NCBI RefSeq assembly: GCF_006970445.1
Contig: NZ_CP033877.1
Span: 2,178,750 to 2,242,749, forward strand
Direction: 5' to 3'
Length of the DNA: 64,000 bases
Origin: Stenotrophomonas maltophilia
GTDB taxonomy: Bacteria; Pseudomonadota; Gammaproteobacteria; Xanthomonadales; Xanthomonadaceae
A program made the position numbers and the translations under genes. The first letter of the stretch is position 1. Every line of letters begins with the position of its first letter. The notes under the pieces are model-generated. The model worked only from the letters and a program-made list of their open reading frames with translations, was not told the DNA's origin and searched no databases. Below, piece after piece: positions 37,395 to 46,478 of this stretch.

Positions 37395-38141
37395 CTAGGG
37401 TTGCGCCCATGCCTGTTGCCAGTCGCCTGCCGGTCGCTCGGCAGGTGGCGAGCGGAAGCGCACGGCTACCTGCGGGTAGCTGCCGCGGGCGTCGCGCAGA
37501 TTGCTGGTGCCGCGGAACTCCAGCAGGCGGCGGTCGGCAGTGGCGTAGACCAGGGCCAGGCGCGGCGCGATGCCGCCGTACCAGGTGTCAAGACTGACCT
37601 CGATGGCCTGGGCGTCGATGCCCTGCCAGCGAACAGGGCCGGTGCGCCGCACCTGCACCGGGAAGTAGCGCTGGCGCGCAGGCACCAGGAACGGCAACGT
37701 GATGCGCTCGCCCCGCAGCAGCGCCGTCCAGTGCAGGCGCACCGCCGCGTCGAATCCCGCATCGATCACCGCATCCGTCGGCAACGCAAGCTGGCCCTGC
37801 CGCAGCGGGCTTGTGTCATCTTCCCGCCAGGAGATCGACACCGAATCGCCTGCGGCCTCCACCTCGGCCATCTGGCCGCTGCGACGGTCCTCGAGCGAGT
37901 AGCCCCGTGCCTGTGGCCGGGTGCTTGCCGGCAGATGCTTGCGGGCGAATGGCTGGCCGTCCGGGCATTGGTACAACACCCATCGCTCGGCGCCCTCCGC
38001 TGCCTCGCGCCGCCAGTGCACCTCATGGTAAAGGACGGCGCCCTGGCTGGAGGTCGCTACCCCCTCGTTTCGCAGCCAGGGCGCCGCCAGCGCGGCGTGG
38101 GGCAGGCACAGCAACAGCCAGGCAATGCGCATGGCGTTCAT
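37395..38141 (-). CDS. Secreted protein, DUF3108-like
   Basis: 248 residues with a signal peptide (IAWLLLCLPHAALA). The mature protein is beta-rich with DUF3108-like features: VLYHEVHWRRE near the start, a central VIDAGFDAAVRLHW, and a final part LALVYATADRRLLEFRGTSNLRD. The Met at codon 4 is an alternative start. It probably works in the periplasm. It has its own copy of the shared ECF promoter and faces the sigma factor gene, so it is likely in the same regulon. Confidence 0.78.
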   Translation of the reverse strand: MNAMRIAWLLLCLPHAALAAPWLRNEGVATSSQGAVLYHEVHWRREAAEGAERWVLYQCPDGQPFARKHLPASTRPQARGYSLEDRRSGQMAEVEAAGDSVSISWREDDTSPLRQGQLALPTDAVIDAGFDAAVRLHWTALLRGERITLPFLVPARQRYFPVQVRRTGPVRWQGIDAQAIEVSLDTWYGGIAPRLALVYATADRRLLEFRGTSNLRDARGSYPQVAVRFRSPPAERPAGDWQQAWAQP

Positions 38142-38164
38142 CCGGAAGGGGAGGGCTCAGGTCA

Positions 38165-38189
38165 TACGGCGGAGATGGGCGGTTGGATG
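38165..38189 (-). promoter_or_regulatory. ECF-type promoter of the DUF3108-like gene
   Basis: Minus strand: CATCCA (38189-38184), 14 bases, CCGTA (38169-38165), 24 bases before the start codon. Same pattern as at 37315-37339 and 38204-38228. Confidence 0.68.
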
Positions 38190-38203
38190 CGTTGCGCTGC
38201 CTG

Positions 38204-38228
38204 CATCCAATTGCTGCCCCCGCGCGTA
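38204..38228 (+). promoter_or_regulatory. ECF-type autoregulatory promoter of the sigma factor gene
   Basis: CATCCA (38204-38209), 14 bases, GCGTA (38224-38228). It is divergent from and back-to-back with the previous promoter; the two -35 boxes are 14 bases apart. This fits a sigma factor that activates its own gene. Confidence 0.7.
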
Positions 38229-38265
38229 CAGAGGACAGACCTTCACCCGCCCGCCGCGAACGCCG

Positions 38266-38889
38266 ATGTACCCTGACGCCGCCAGCACTCTCCTCAACTT
38301 CGATAGCGTACGCATTGTGTCCAGCGCCCAGCAGCCGAGCAGCGAGCCGACGAACTGGGCCGGTGACATGGATGGCGTGGCGCGGCTTCGTGACCGCGAC
38401 TGTTTCATGCGGATCTACGACTACTTCATGCCGCGGCTGTGCGTGTACCTGCGTGGCCTGGGCGTGCCTGAGGCGGTGGCCGAGGAGCTGGCGCAGGAGA
38501 GCCTGCTGCGGCTATGGCTGCGGGCCGCCGATTTCGACCCCGGGCAGGGGGCCTTGAGTACGTGGCTTTATCGCATCGCCCGCAATCTGCATATCGATCG
38601 CATACGGCGCGAACGCAGCTGGATGCAGGTGCAGGCCGCGGTGGAAGATGCGGCAACGATGGATGTGGTTGAGCGCAGCAGCGCCGAGCAGTTCGCCGAC
38701 CAGGCGCGGTTGCGGCAGAAGATCAATGAGCTGCCCGCCGTGCAGGCGAGGCTGGTGCGGATGTCCTATTTCGAAGCGAAGAGCCACAGCGAGATTGCCG
38801 AGGCGCTGGGCATGCCACTGGGGACGGTCAAGTCACACCTGCGCCGTGCGTTCCTGCAACTGCAGGCCAAAGTGGGAGGTGCGCTGTGA
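38266..38889 (+). CDS. ECF RNA polymerase sigma factor (RpoE/ECF11-like)
   Basis: 207 residues from MYPDAASTLL; later starts at the GTG of VSSAQQPSS or at MDGVARLRD are possible, and no SD is clear. Region 2: FMRIYDYFMPRLCVYLRGLG and ESLLRLWLRAADFDPGQGALSTWLYRIARNLHIDRIR; region 4: INELPAVQARLVRMSYFEAKSHSEIAEALGMPLGTVKSHLRR. The partner is the ChrR-type anti-sigma factor encoded next, with overlapping GTGA. By analogy with Rhodobacter RpoE-ChrR it responds to singlet oxygen or related stress. Confidence 0.92.
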   Translation: MYPDAASTLLNFDSVRIVSSAQQPSSEPTNWAGDMDGVARLRDRDCFMRIYDYFMPRLCVYLRGLGVPEAVAEELAQESLLRLWLRAADFDPGQGALSTWLYRIARNLHIDRIRRERSWMQVQAAVEDAATMDVVERSSAEQFADQARLRQKINELPAVQARLVRMSYFEAKSHSEIAEALGMPLGTVKSHLRRAFLQLQAKVGGAL

Positions 38890-39560
38890 ATCCGCATCAC
38901 CACCTGCACGAATCCACCTTGATGAGCTATGCCGCCGGCGCGCTGCCGGCGCCGTTGAGCATCGTGGCCGGCGCCCATCTGGAGCAGTGCCCGCATTGTC
39001 GGCAGCGCCTGCGCGAGGCTGAGGCGATCGGCGCTGCTCTGCTGGAACAGACACAACCGTCCACCGCCGATCTGCGGCGTGAGCAGTTGCGCGAGGCCAT
39101 GCTGATGCAGCTGGCCTCGGAATCGCCGATCGCCAGGGCGGAAATTACGCGCCCGGTACCGAAGGAGCGGCCCGAGGCCAATCCGGACCATCTGCCTGCT
39201 TCGTTGCACCCTTACTTTGGCGCTTCACTCAGTGGGTTGCGCTGGCGCTGGATGGCGCCGGGCGTGCACTGCATCCGTGCCGAGCAGATGCCGTCGCTGA
39301 TCATGCTGAAGATCGCACCGGGCAAATGCCTGCCCATGCACAGCCATGGCCGCAGCGAGCTGACCCAGATCCTGCGCGGTTCCTACAACGATGCGCTGGG
39401 GCTGTTTGCACCGGGCGACGTGGCGGATCTGGATGAGGACGTGGAGCATCAGCCGGTGACGGCGCCGGGCGTACCGTGCATCTGCGTGTCGGCGTTGGAT
39501 GCGCCACTGGTGTTCAGTGGCTGGCTGGCGCGGAAGATCCAGCGTTTCGTGAAGCTCTAG
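38886..39560 (+). CDS. chrR: ChrR-type zinc anti-sigma factor with cupin domain
   Basis: 224 residues from a GTG that overlaps the sigma stop. The N-terminal anti-sigma domain has zinc ligands in MNPHHHLHESTLMSYAAGALP and HLEQCPHC (the HxxxCxxC motif). The C-terminal cupin-like domain has CLPMHSHGRSELTQILRG and DEDVEHQP, further possible metal ligands. ChrR holds its sigma factor inactive until reactive oxygen destroys the complex. Both domains are present and complete. Confidence 0.93.
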   Translation: MNPHHHLHESTLMSYAAGALPAPLSIVAGAHLEQCPHCRQRLREAEAIGAALLEQTQPSTADLRREQLREAMLMQLASESPIARAEITRPVPKERPEANPDHLPASLHPYFGASLSGLRWRWMAPGVHCIRAEQMPSLIMLKIAPGKCLPMHSHGRSELTQILRGSYNDALGLFAPGDVADLDEDVEHQPVTAPGVPCICVSALDAPLVFSGWLARKIQRFVKL

Positions 39561-39561
39561 G

Positions 39562-40263
39562 ATGAGTGCGGCGATGGCGACGGGCGCGCTACGGGTTCTG
39601 CTGACCGGTGCTGCAGGGCTGGTGGGGCAGGGTGTGGCCCTGGCCTGCCAGCGCTCGCCCCGGGTCGCCGATCTGACTGCCCTGGTCCGGCACCCGGGCA
39701 GTCTCAATGGCACTGGCAGCGAACTGATCGTGCCTGACTTTCTGCGTATCCAGGAACGGCAGGATGATCTGTTGGGATTCGACGCCTGCTTCTACTGCGC
39801 CGGCGCTCCGCCGGTGGGCACGGCCGAGGCAGAGTACCGGCGGGTGACGCTGGACACCACCCTGGCCGTTGCCCGCGCCTGGGCCACCGCGAATCCGCAG
39901 GGGTGCTTCCTGTATGTGTCCGGCGCCGGCGCGGATGCGCGAAGCCGTGTAATGCCATTGCGGGTGAAGGGCGAGACCGAGCGGGCGCTGCAGGAACTGC
40001 CGGTCCGCACGGTCATGCTGCGCCCGGGTGGCGTGCGCCCTGTCGAGGGAACCGGTACCCGTCATCCCCTGTTGAAGCCCTTGTACTGGGGTGGCGCACC
40101 GTTGATGAAGCTGGCGGGCGCGATTGCGCCATCGCTGATGACCAGCAACCTGGCCCTGGGCCAGGCGATGATTGCACTGGCCGGCAGGGAACATCCGCCG
40201 GCCACGGTGGAGTGCGCGGACATCAACCGGATCGCGATGGACGTGAGCGACCCGGTTGCCTGA
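39562..40263 (+). CDS. NAD(P)-binding epimerase/dehydratase-like protein
   Basis: 233 residues. Rossmann motif LLTGAAGLVGQGVAL at the N-terminus, FYCAGAPPVG, a YVSG strand near 120 and VMLRPGGVRP, as in short atypical SDR proteins (NAD(P)H-binding family). No classical YxxxK is visible, so redox activity is uncertain. It starts one base after chrR and is probably transcribed with the sigma/anti-sigma pair. Similar SDR genes occur next to RpoE-ChrR systems elsewhere. Confidence 0.8.
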   Translation: MSAAMATGALRVLLTGAAGLVGQGVALACQRSPRVADLTALVRHPGSLNGTGSELIVPDFLRIQERQDDLLGFDACFYCAGAPPVGTAEAEYRRVTLDTTLAVARAWATANPQGCFLYVSGAGADARSRVMPLRVKGETERALQELPVRTVMLRPGGVRPVEGTGTRHPLLKPLYWGGAPLMKLAGAIAPSLMTSNLALGQAMIALAGREHPPATVECADINRIAMDVSDPVA

Positions 40264-40265
40264 CC

Positions 40266-42665
40266 TCAGTGCGCGGCACCTTCCAGCGCGGTACGCACGG
40301 CCTGGGCCAGGTCGCTACGGGTAAACGGCTTGGGCAGCAGCGCGGCTGCCCGGCCTTGGCTGCCCACCTGGTCGTGGTCGCGTGGATACCCCGAAGTGAA
40401 CAGCACGGCGACTTCCGGCCAGCGTTCCCGCACTTCACGCACCAGCTCCCAACCCGACATGCCGGGCATCACCACGTCCGAGAACAGCAGGTCCACCCGG
40501 GTGTCGGGACGTTCCAGCAGCCGCAGCGCGGAGGGGCCGTCGTGCGCTTCCAGCACGCGATAGCCGAGCAGGCGCAGGGCATCAACGGTGTGCGCACGCA
40601 CATCATCGTTGTCCTCGGCCACCAGGATGGTTTCCTCGCGCGGCGAGTAGCCCGCCAGGCCTGTCTGAGGCGCGCTTGCCGCGCAGGGCAGGGCCAGCGC
40701 GGAACGCGGGAACATCATGGTGATGCTGGTGCCGCCACCTTCCACTGAATCGATCAGCACATGGCCGCCGGACTGCTTGACGAAGCCGTGCACCATCGAC
40801 AGGCCCAGGCCGGTGCCGCGGCCGACCTGCTTGGTGGTGAAGAAGGGCTCGAACACGCGCGCGAGGGTGGTCGCATCCATGCCGTGGCCGTTGTCGCGGA
40901 CCCGCAGCATCACGTATTCGCCAGGCGCTGCATCGGGGAACAAGGCGGCGTAGTCGTGGTCGAGATGGCTGTTGTCGACCTCGATCACCAGCCGGCCACC
41001 GTGGGGCATGGCGTCGCGGGCGTTGACGGCCAGGTTGAGCACCGAAGCCTCCAGCTGGCTGACGTCGATCTCGACGCACCAGACGTCTGCAGCGGCGCGG
41101 ATTTCCAGCTGCACCAGCTCGCCCAACGCACGCTGCAGCATGTCATGCATGTCCAGCAGGCGGTCGTTGAGGTTGGCGGCCTGGCTGTGCAGCGGCTGGC
41201 GCCGGGCAAATGCCAGCAGGCGCTGGGTCAGGCTGGCGGCACGGCCCACGCCCTTGAGGGCGTTGTCCAACGCACGGCCGACCATGGCGCCCGGCTCGCC
41301 GGCACGTTCGCTCAGTAGCATGGCGTGTTCGACGTTGCCGGAAATCACCGTCAGGATATTGTTGAAATCGTGGGCGATGCCGCCGGTGAGCTGGCCCACC
41401 GCTTCAATCTTCTGTGACTGGCGCAGTGCATGCTCGGCCTGCAGGCGGGCGGTGGTTTCCACGGCCTCCGCCACCACCGCCGTCACCGCGCCTTCGGCAT
41501 CCAATAGCGGACGGAACGAGAAATCGTAGCTGCGGCGGCCGGTGGGCAGCTCCAGATCCAGTGCATGCAGCGAGCTGTGCCCCTTCGCGGCAGCGGCAAC
41601 GGCCTGGTCCACCAGGGTGCCGACGTCGCCGCTGGTGGCGAACCACAGCGATTGGCCATAGCGCTGACCCACCACATCGGGCTTGTCGGCCAGTACGGCA
41701 GCCAACGAGGCGATATTGGCGTCGACCACGCGACCGCCCTGGTCCAGCAGCACCTGATGCTGGAAGCTGGATTCGAAGATGGCCTGCAAGCGCCGCTTGC
41801 TGGCCCGAAGCTCGGCGGTACGCGCCTGAACCTGCTGCTCGAGCAGCTGGTTGTCTTCGCGCAGGGCGAGCTCGGCCTGCTTCAGCCCGGAGACGTCGCT
41901 GCCCAGGCAGATGTAGCCGACCACGGTGCCGTCGGCGCTTCGCTCCGGCACACAGTCCATCTGCACGAATCGTGATTCGCCACTGCGGTGGGCCAGTTCC
42001 ACCTGGAAGCGGGTGCGCTCACCCTGCAGCACCCGTTCGATGCTGGGCAGGGCATGTTCGAAGGCGGAAATGCCACTGACATCGCGCGCCGTACGGCCCA
42101 GCAGTTCGGCCAGGCTGACGCCGTGCCAGTCCAGGAAGGCCTTGTTGGCAAAGCGGTAACGATGCTCCCTGTCGAGCTGGGCGATCAGTGCCGGTACGGC
42201 ATCGGTCACCTGCTGCAGCTGGGCCTGGCTGTCGTTCAGCGCGGCCTGCGCATTGGCCAGCTGGGTGCGCTCGTGCGCCTCCTGGCGGGCGCGGCGAATC
42301 GCATCCGGCAGGCGTTGCAGGCGCTGCTTGACCACGTAGTCACGCGCGCCGCGGGTCAGGGCCTGTACCGCCAGCTCTTCGGTAAGCGTGCCGGAGACAA
42401 AGATGAAGGGCGTCTGCGGGATGCGCTCACGGGCCAGTGCCAGCGCGGCGTCGCCATCGAATCCCGGCAGCACATGATCGGCCAGGATGACATCGAAGGC
42501 GCGATTCTCGATCGCCTCGATGAAGGCATTGCGGGTCCAAAGGCGCTCGGCCTCGAAGTCGAGGCCGGCCCGTTGCAGTTGTGCGGTGATCAGCTCCGCA
42601 TCAAGCGCACTGTCCTCCAGCATGAGGATGCGCAGGCGCTCGCTGCGGCGCGATCCATCACGCAT
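40266..42665 (-). CDS. Hybrid sensor kinase REC-PAS-PAS-HisKA-HATPase-REC
   Basis: 799 residues, no membrane segment, so cytosolic. Order: receiver (about 10-125, Asp in [14 protein letters not shown]), PAS (140-265, [11 protein letters not shown]), a coiled linker, PAS (295-410), HisKA with His in [11 protein letters not shown] near 430, HATPase ([33 protein letters not shown]), C-terminal receiver (Asp in [15 protein letters not shown]). The start overlaps the upstream response regulator by 8 bases. In an operon with a bacteriophytochrome, the N-terminal receiver could take phosphate from the light sensor or its regulator. Confidence 0.92.
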   Translation of the reverse strand: MRDGSRRSERLRILMLEDSALDAELITAQLQRAGLDFEAERLWTRNAFIEAIENRAFDVILADHVLPGFDGDAALALARERIPQTPFIFVSGTLTEELAVQALTRGARDYVVKQRLQRLPDAIRRARQEAHERTQLANAQAALNDSQAQLQQVTDAVPALIAQLDREHRYRFANKAFLDWHGVSLAELLGRTARDVSGISAFEHALPSIERVLQGERTRFQVELAHRSGESRFVQMDCVPERSADGTVVGYICLGSDVSGLKQAELALREDNQLLEQQVQARTAELRASKRRLQAIFESSFQHQVLLDQGGRVVDANIASLAAVLADKPDVVGQRYGQSLWFATSGDVGTLVDQAVAAAAKGHSSLHALDLELPTGRRSYDFSFRPLLDAEGAVTAVVAEAVETTARLQAEHALRQSQKIEAVGQLTGGIAHDFNNILTVISGNVEHAMLLSERAGEPGAMVGRALDNALKGVGRAASLTQRLLAFARRQPLHSQAANLNDRLLDMHDMLQRALGELVQLEIRAAADVWCVEIDVSQLEASVLNLAVNARDAMPHGGRLVIEVDNSHLDHDYAALFPDAAPGEYVMLRVRDNGHGMDATTLARVFEPFFTTKQVGRGTGLGLSMVHGFVKQSGGHVLIDSVEGGGTSITMMFPRSALALPCAASAPQTGLAGYSPREETILVAEDNDDVRAHTVDALRLLGYRVLEAHDGPSALRLLERPDTRVDLLFSDVVMPGMSGWELVREVRERWPEVAVLFTSGYPRDHDQVGSQGRAAALLPKPFTRSDLAQAVRTALEGAAH

Positions 42666-43125
42666 TGTGCTGCCCCGAGCCGTTGGGGCGATGCGGCGGC
42701 GGCTGGTTGGTGATGCCCCAGAACATGCCCAGGCCCTGGATGGCGTCGAAGAACTCCTTGAAGTCCACCGGCTTGACCACGAATGCGTTGACGCCCAGTT
42801 CGTAACTGCGCACCAGATCCTGCTCTTCGCGGGAGGAGGTCAGCATCACCACCGGCGTGCTGCTCAGGTTCGAATCGCCACGGACCTGCTCCAGCACCTC
42901 CAGGCCGTTCACCTTGGGCAGCTTCAGGTCCAGCAACACCACCACCGGGCCGCCGTGGTTGGCGCCAGCGAATTTGCCTTCGCAGCGCAGGTAGTCCAGC
43001 GCTTCGGCGCCGTCGCGTACATGGATGACATCGTTCAGCAACTGGCAACGCGACAACGCCGCCAGCGTCAGCTCTGCATCCTTGGGGCTGTCCTCTACCA
43101 GGAGGATCGGCCGCAGGTCCCTCAT
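42658..43125 (-). CDS. Single-domain response regulator (phytochrome partner, Rcp1-like)
   Basis: 155 residues, a lone receiver: ILLVEDSPKDAELTLAAL at the N-terminus, phospho-Asp in VVVLLDLKLPKVNGLEVL, VVMLTSS, and Lys in AFVVKPVDFKEF. The sequence with PxxxxxE-spacing LKLPKVNG is typical of Rcp1/CheY-like partners of phytochromes. It overlaps genes on both sides by 4 and 8 bases. It probably shuttles phosphate between the phytochrome and the downstream kinase. Confidence 0.92.
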   Translation of the reverse strand: MRDLRPILLVEDSPKDAELTLAALSRCQLLNDVIHVRDGAEALDYLRCEGKFAGANHGGPVVVLLDLKLPKVNGLEVLEQVRGDSNLSSTPVVMLTSSREEQDLVRSYELGVNAFVVKPVDFKEFFDAIQGLGMFWGITNQPPPHRPNGSGQHNA

Positions 43126-45362
43126 GGGTGATCTCCTGTGGAACGGGGTAGGGTGAAGTGGATCGTGGCGCCCTTGCCGGGTTCGCCCTCGGCCCAGGTG
43201 CGGCCGCCATGGCGGCCGACGATGCGGCGGACATTGGCCAGGCCGATGCCGGTGCCTTCAAATTCCTCGACGTGGTGCAGGCGCTGGAACACGCCGAACA
43301 GCTTGTCCACGTAGCGCATGTCGAAGCCACAGCCGTTGTCGCGCACGAAGAAGTGGTCCTCTTCCTCGAGGCGCTCATGGCCGATCTCGATCGCTGCCTG
43401 CTCGCGTTCACGCGTGAATTTGACGGCGTTGGCCAGCAGGTTCTGCCAGACCAGGCGCATCATTGTCGGGTCGGCCTGCACCTCCGGCAGTGGCGCCAGT
43501 GTCCACTGCACGTCGCGAGCTGCGTAGTCCAGGGCCAGGCTCCGGCGCACATCTTCGGCCAGAGCGGCCATGTCCAGCCGTACCCGGCCAAGCGTGGAAC
43601 GGCCCATCTGCGAGAAGCTCAGCAGGTCGTCCACCAGTGTCCCAGCGGATTTGGCCGACTCCACGATCGTATCCAGGAAGCGGCGCTCGGTATCGTTGAG
43701 GCGTTCGCCGGCCGAGCTTCCCAACAGCTCCGAGTAACCAACGATGTGGCGGAAGGGCGCACGCAGGTCGTGGCTGACCGAATAGGAAAACGCTTCGAGT
43801 TCCTTGTTGCTGCGGACCAGCTGCTCGTTGAGCTCCGCCATTTCCTCGGCCTTGCGCAGCACGATGTCGACGATGGCGGTGCGCATCTCGTGGGCGGCAT
43901 CGCGGTCGGCGTCGTTCCACGGCAGGCTGCGCTGCTGAACGGTTTCCTTCCAGGCCTCGAAGGAGCTGCGCGGCGACAGTGCCACGTCGGGTGCCGCGGT
44001 CTTGCGTGGATCGCCGCCCCAGCGCACGGTACGCAGCACTTCGGGGCGGAACCACATCAGGTAGCTGTCATGCAGCTGCGAAATGGACACCGCCAGGACG
44101 CCGCTGGCCACGTCGGACAGGCGTGCGCCGGGCGCCCAGTCGGCCGCCAGGTGGTCACTGCAGTACGTCTCCTGCCCGGCCTGCTGTGCGGCCAGCCAAT
44201 CGGCCAGGGCCAGCACGTCGGTTGCGGGCGGGCACTGGCCCACACGCATGCAGTCACCCTTGTGCACGATGGCGGCGCCTGCCGCGCCGGTCAGCGACAG
44301 CAGGCTGGCTTCATCGTGGCGCAGCGCAGCCATGAAATCCTCGTCGCCGGCCATGCGTGCCAGCAGCTTGACCAGCACCGAGCGGCGCGCCACGCGCTCT
44401 TCGATGGCGCGTGCACGCTCCTTCAGCGCGATCTGCAGCGACAGGATCTGGCCCATGAACTCACAGGCGGTGCGCACGTGGTAGGGCAGGCGGCGCGGCT
44501 GCACCGTGTGGCAGGACACCAGGCCCCATAGCTGGCCCTCATGTACCAGCGACACCGACATCGACGCACCGGTGCCCATGTTGCGCATGTACTGCAGGTG
44601 CACGGGCGAAACGCTGCGCAGCACGGCCAGGCTCAGGTCGGTGGCCGGCGCGTCGCGGTGTTCCTCGCTGCGCACCAGCGGGGCGGGGGAGTAGTTGTTG
44701 TCCGCGATCAGTCGCACCCGGTTGCGCCGATACAGCTCGCGGGCCTGGGCCGGAATGTCCGACTCGGGGAAGCGCAGGTCCAGGTAGGACGGCAACAGGC
44801 CGTTGCCATCCTCGGCGACCACGATGCCGTTCCAGCCGGCATCGAACTGGTAGACCAGGGTGCGGTCGAAGCCGGTCAGCCGGCGCATGTGCGCGGCCGC
44901 CAGCTGGCACAGATCTTCCACGGTGGTAGCCGATTCGATGCCGGTCATCAGTTCGCGGATCGACGGATACAGTTCTTCCAGCGAACCTGGCTGGCCGGGA
45001 ACCGGTGCCTCCAGCTCGATCAGCAGATCGGTGGCGGAGCGATGCACCAGCAACTGATGCCGGCCGTGGCCATCCAGGTGCACAGCGCCGACATGGGCGC
45101 TGCTGCCGACCGTGGCCTGCTGGAACAGCGCCTGGAAGGGCGCCAGCACGCCGCCCAGTACTTCGCTGACATGCTGCATCAAGGGTTCGCCGAACTGCTG
45201 CAGCAACCCCGGCTGGCTGATGGCGCGCTCACGCACCCGCAGTGACTGTGGCTCCACTACCAGAAGCACGCCGTATGGCTGGATGGCACCGGGCGTGTGG
45301 ATCGGTTCGCGCGCACAACGGGACTGGGTGGTGTCGTGCGTGGACTCGGCAGAAGGCATCAA
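43122..45362 (-). CDS. bphP: Bacteriophytochrome histidine kinase
   Basis: 746 residues. N-terminal biliverdin-binding cysteine Cys16 in the motif SRCAREPIHTPGAIQPYG, PAS domain to about 125, GAF (140-310) with LRFPESDIPAQARELYRRN (the DIP motif) and SPVHLQYMRNMG, PHY (320-500), HisKA with His in YSVSHDLRAPF near 530, and HATPase (GCGFDMRYVDKLF, GTGIGLANVRRIV). It should sense red/far-red light with biliverdin and phosphorylate the regulator encoded next. No heme oxygenase gene is adjacent, so biliverdin must come from elsewhere. Confidence 0.95.
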   Translation of the reverse strand: MMPSAESTHDTTQSRCAREPIHTPGAIQPYGVLLVVEPQSLRVRERAISQPGLLQQFGEPLMQHVSEVLGGVLAPFQALFQQATVGSSAHVGAVHLDGHGRHQLLVHRSATDLLIELEAPVPGQPGSLEELYPSIRELMTGIESATTVEDLCQLAAAHMRRLTGFDRTLVYQFDAGWNGIVVAEDGNGLLPSYLDLRFPESDIPAQARELYRRNRVRLIADNNYSPAPLVRSEEHRDAPATDLSLAVLRSVSPVHLQYMRNMGTGASMSVSLVHEGQLWGLVSCHTVQPRRLPYHVRTACEFMGQILSLQIALKERARAIEERVARRSVLVKLLARMAGDEDFMAALRHDEASLLSLTGAAGAAIVHKGDCMRVGQCPPATDVLALADWLAAQQAGQETYCSDHLAADWAPGARLSDVASGVLAVSISQLHDSYLMWFRPEVLRTVRWGGDPRKTAAPDVALSPRSSFEAWKETVQQRSLPWNDADRDAAHEMRTAIVDIVLRKAEEMAELNEQLVRSNKELEAFSYSVSHDLRAPFRHIVGYSELLGSSAGERLNDTERRFLDTIVESAKSAGTLVDDLLSFSQMGRSTLGRVRLDMAALAEDVRRSLALDYAARDVQWTLAPLPEVQADPTMMRLVWQNLLANAVKFTREREQAAIEIGHERLEEEDHFFVRDNGCGFDMRYVDKLFGVFQRLHHVEEFEGTGIGLANVRRIVGRHGGRTWAEGEPGKGATIHFTLPRSTGDHP

Positions 45363-45611
45363 GGGCGGGACTCATGATTCGTGGATGGCTGGAATGGCCC
45401 AGCGTTGCATCCGGTATGCATGGATGGTGAAGCAAAATCGTGCATTCGCCTACCAGCACGTGCGCGTGAAGAACGTTTCATTCAAACCTGAATTCTTCAT
45501 CTGAACATTCCAACAGCACTTGCATGTTTCGCGAAAGGTACATGCGCGCTGCACGCGCGCTCGACACCGACTTGCCTAGGGTGAACGCACATTCCTGAGT
45601 GACCACGTCCC

Positions 45612-45914
45612 GTGAACCTGCAGACCTTGCCTTCAACGCCATACCGCATGCTTGCCGACAGCTGCCAGTTCGAGTTGCTGGATGTGGATGCGTTGCAGGA
45701 CCCGGCCAGTGGACGCCTCCTCCACCTCTACTCGCTGGTTGCACGGTGCATGAGCTGCCAAACGGTGTTCAAGGCCGAGGAAGGGCAGGGACTGGTCAGC
45801 CATACCTCCGCACGCGTGGTGCGATGCCCCACGGGTTGTGGCCAGCAGGCGTTCAAGCCGGCGTTGCTGCGTGCATGGCAGCCGCAGCGCGTCGCACAGG
45901 CCTGCGAGCCCTGA
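45612..45914 (+). CDS. Small protein with zinc-ribbon-like cysteines
   Basis: 100 residues from a GTG. Cysteines are placed as CMSC (about 46-49) and CPTGC (about 72-76), a possible four-ligand zinc knuckle. No other motif is recognised, and no signal peptide. It is divergent from the phytochrome gene and ends 8 bases before the tspO stop on the other strand. Codon use matches the neighbours. Function unknown. Confidence 0.6.
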   Translation: MNLQTLPSTPYRMLADSCQFELLDVDALQDPASGRLLHLYSLVARCMSCQTVFKAEEGQGLVSHTSARVVRCPTGCGQQAFKPALLRAWQPQRVAQACEP

Positions 45915-45921
45915 TGCCGGC

Positions 45922-46407
45922 TCACAGCAACCCGGGATTGGCGCGCCACACCGCGAAGTTCAGCGCCGAGGCGAACGATATCCAGGCCAGGTAAGGCAGC
46001 AGCATCACCGCCGCGCCGCGATGGAGGCGGGCGAAGGCAATGATCGTTGCGCACACCAGCGTGATCAGTACCAGGATGTCAACGAAGGCCAGCGCGCCCA
46101 GTTTCCAGCCGAAGAACAGCCAGCTCCAGAGGGCATTGACGGCCAGCTGCACCAGATAGAGCACCAAGGCCGGCTGTGCGTTGCGCCAGCCGCGTTCGCG
46201 CCAGACCAGCCACGCCGCAATGGCCATCATCGCGTAGAGCAGACTCCACACCGGGCCAAACACGCTGGCAGGCGGTGCCCACGCGGGCAGGGCGAGGGTG
46301 GCGTAGAAGCTGGCGGCGGATGTCGATGCCCACGCGCCGACTGCCGCCGCCGCAAAAGTGACCACACCCCATCCCAGAAGACCCGCAACCTGTGAACGCC
46401 GTTTCAT
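45922..46407 (-). CDS. tspO: TspO/MBR family tryptophan-rich sensory protein
   Basis: 161 residues from MKRRSQVAGLLG, with GGAG upstream; starts 5 or 10 codons earlier are possible. Five membrane helices with family motifs: LPAWAPPASVFGPVWSLLY, LVQLAVNALWSWLFFGWK and LPYLAWISFASALNFAVW. TspO binds porphyrins and in Rhodobacter tunes photosynthesis and oxidative-stress genes. Its place beside the phytochrome and the ECF-ChrR cluster fits a shared light/porphyrin/oxidative stress theme. It lies in the inner or outer membrane. Confidence 0.93.
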   Translation of the reverse strand: MKRRSQVAGLLGWGVVTFAAAAVGAWASTSAASFYATLALPAWAPPASVFGPVWSLLYAMMAIAAWLVWRERGWRNAQPALVLYLVQLAVNALWSWLFFGWKLGALAFVDILVLITLVCATIIAFARLHRGAAVMLLPYLAWISFASALNFAVWRANPGLL

Positions 46408-46478
46408 TCCGTGCCGCTCCATCCTGCGTTTATCCATTCATACGAACGGAAGCGGCAATTGGATGCAGCCCTGGGCGA

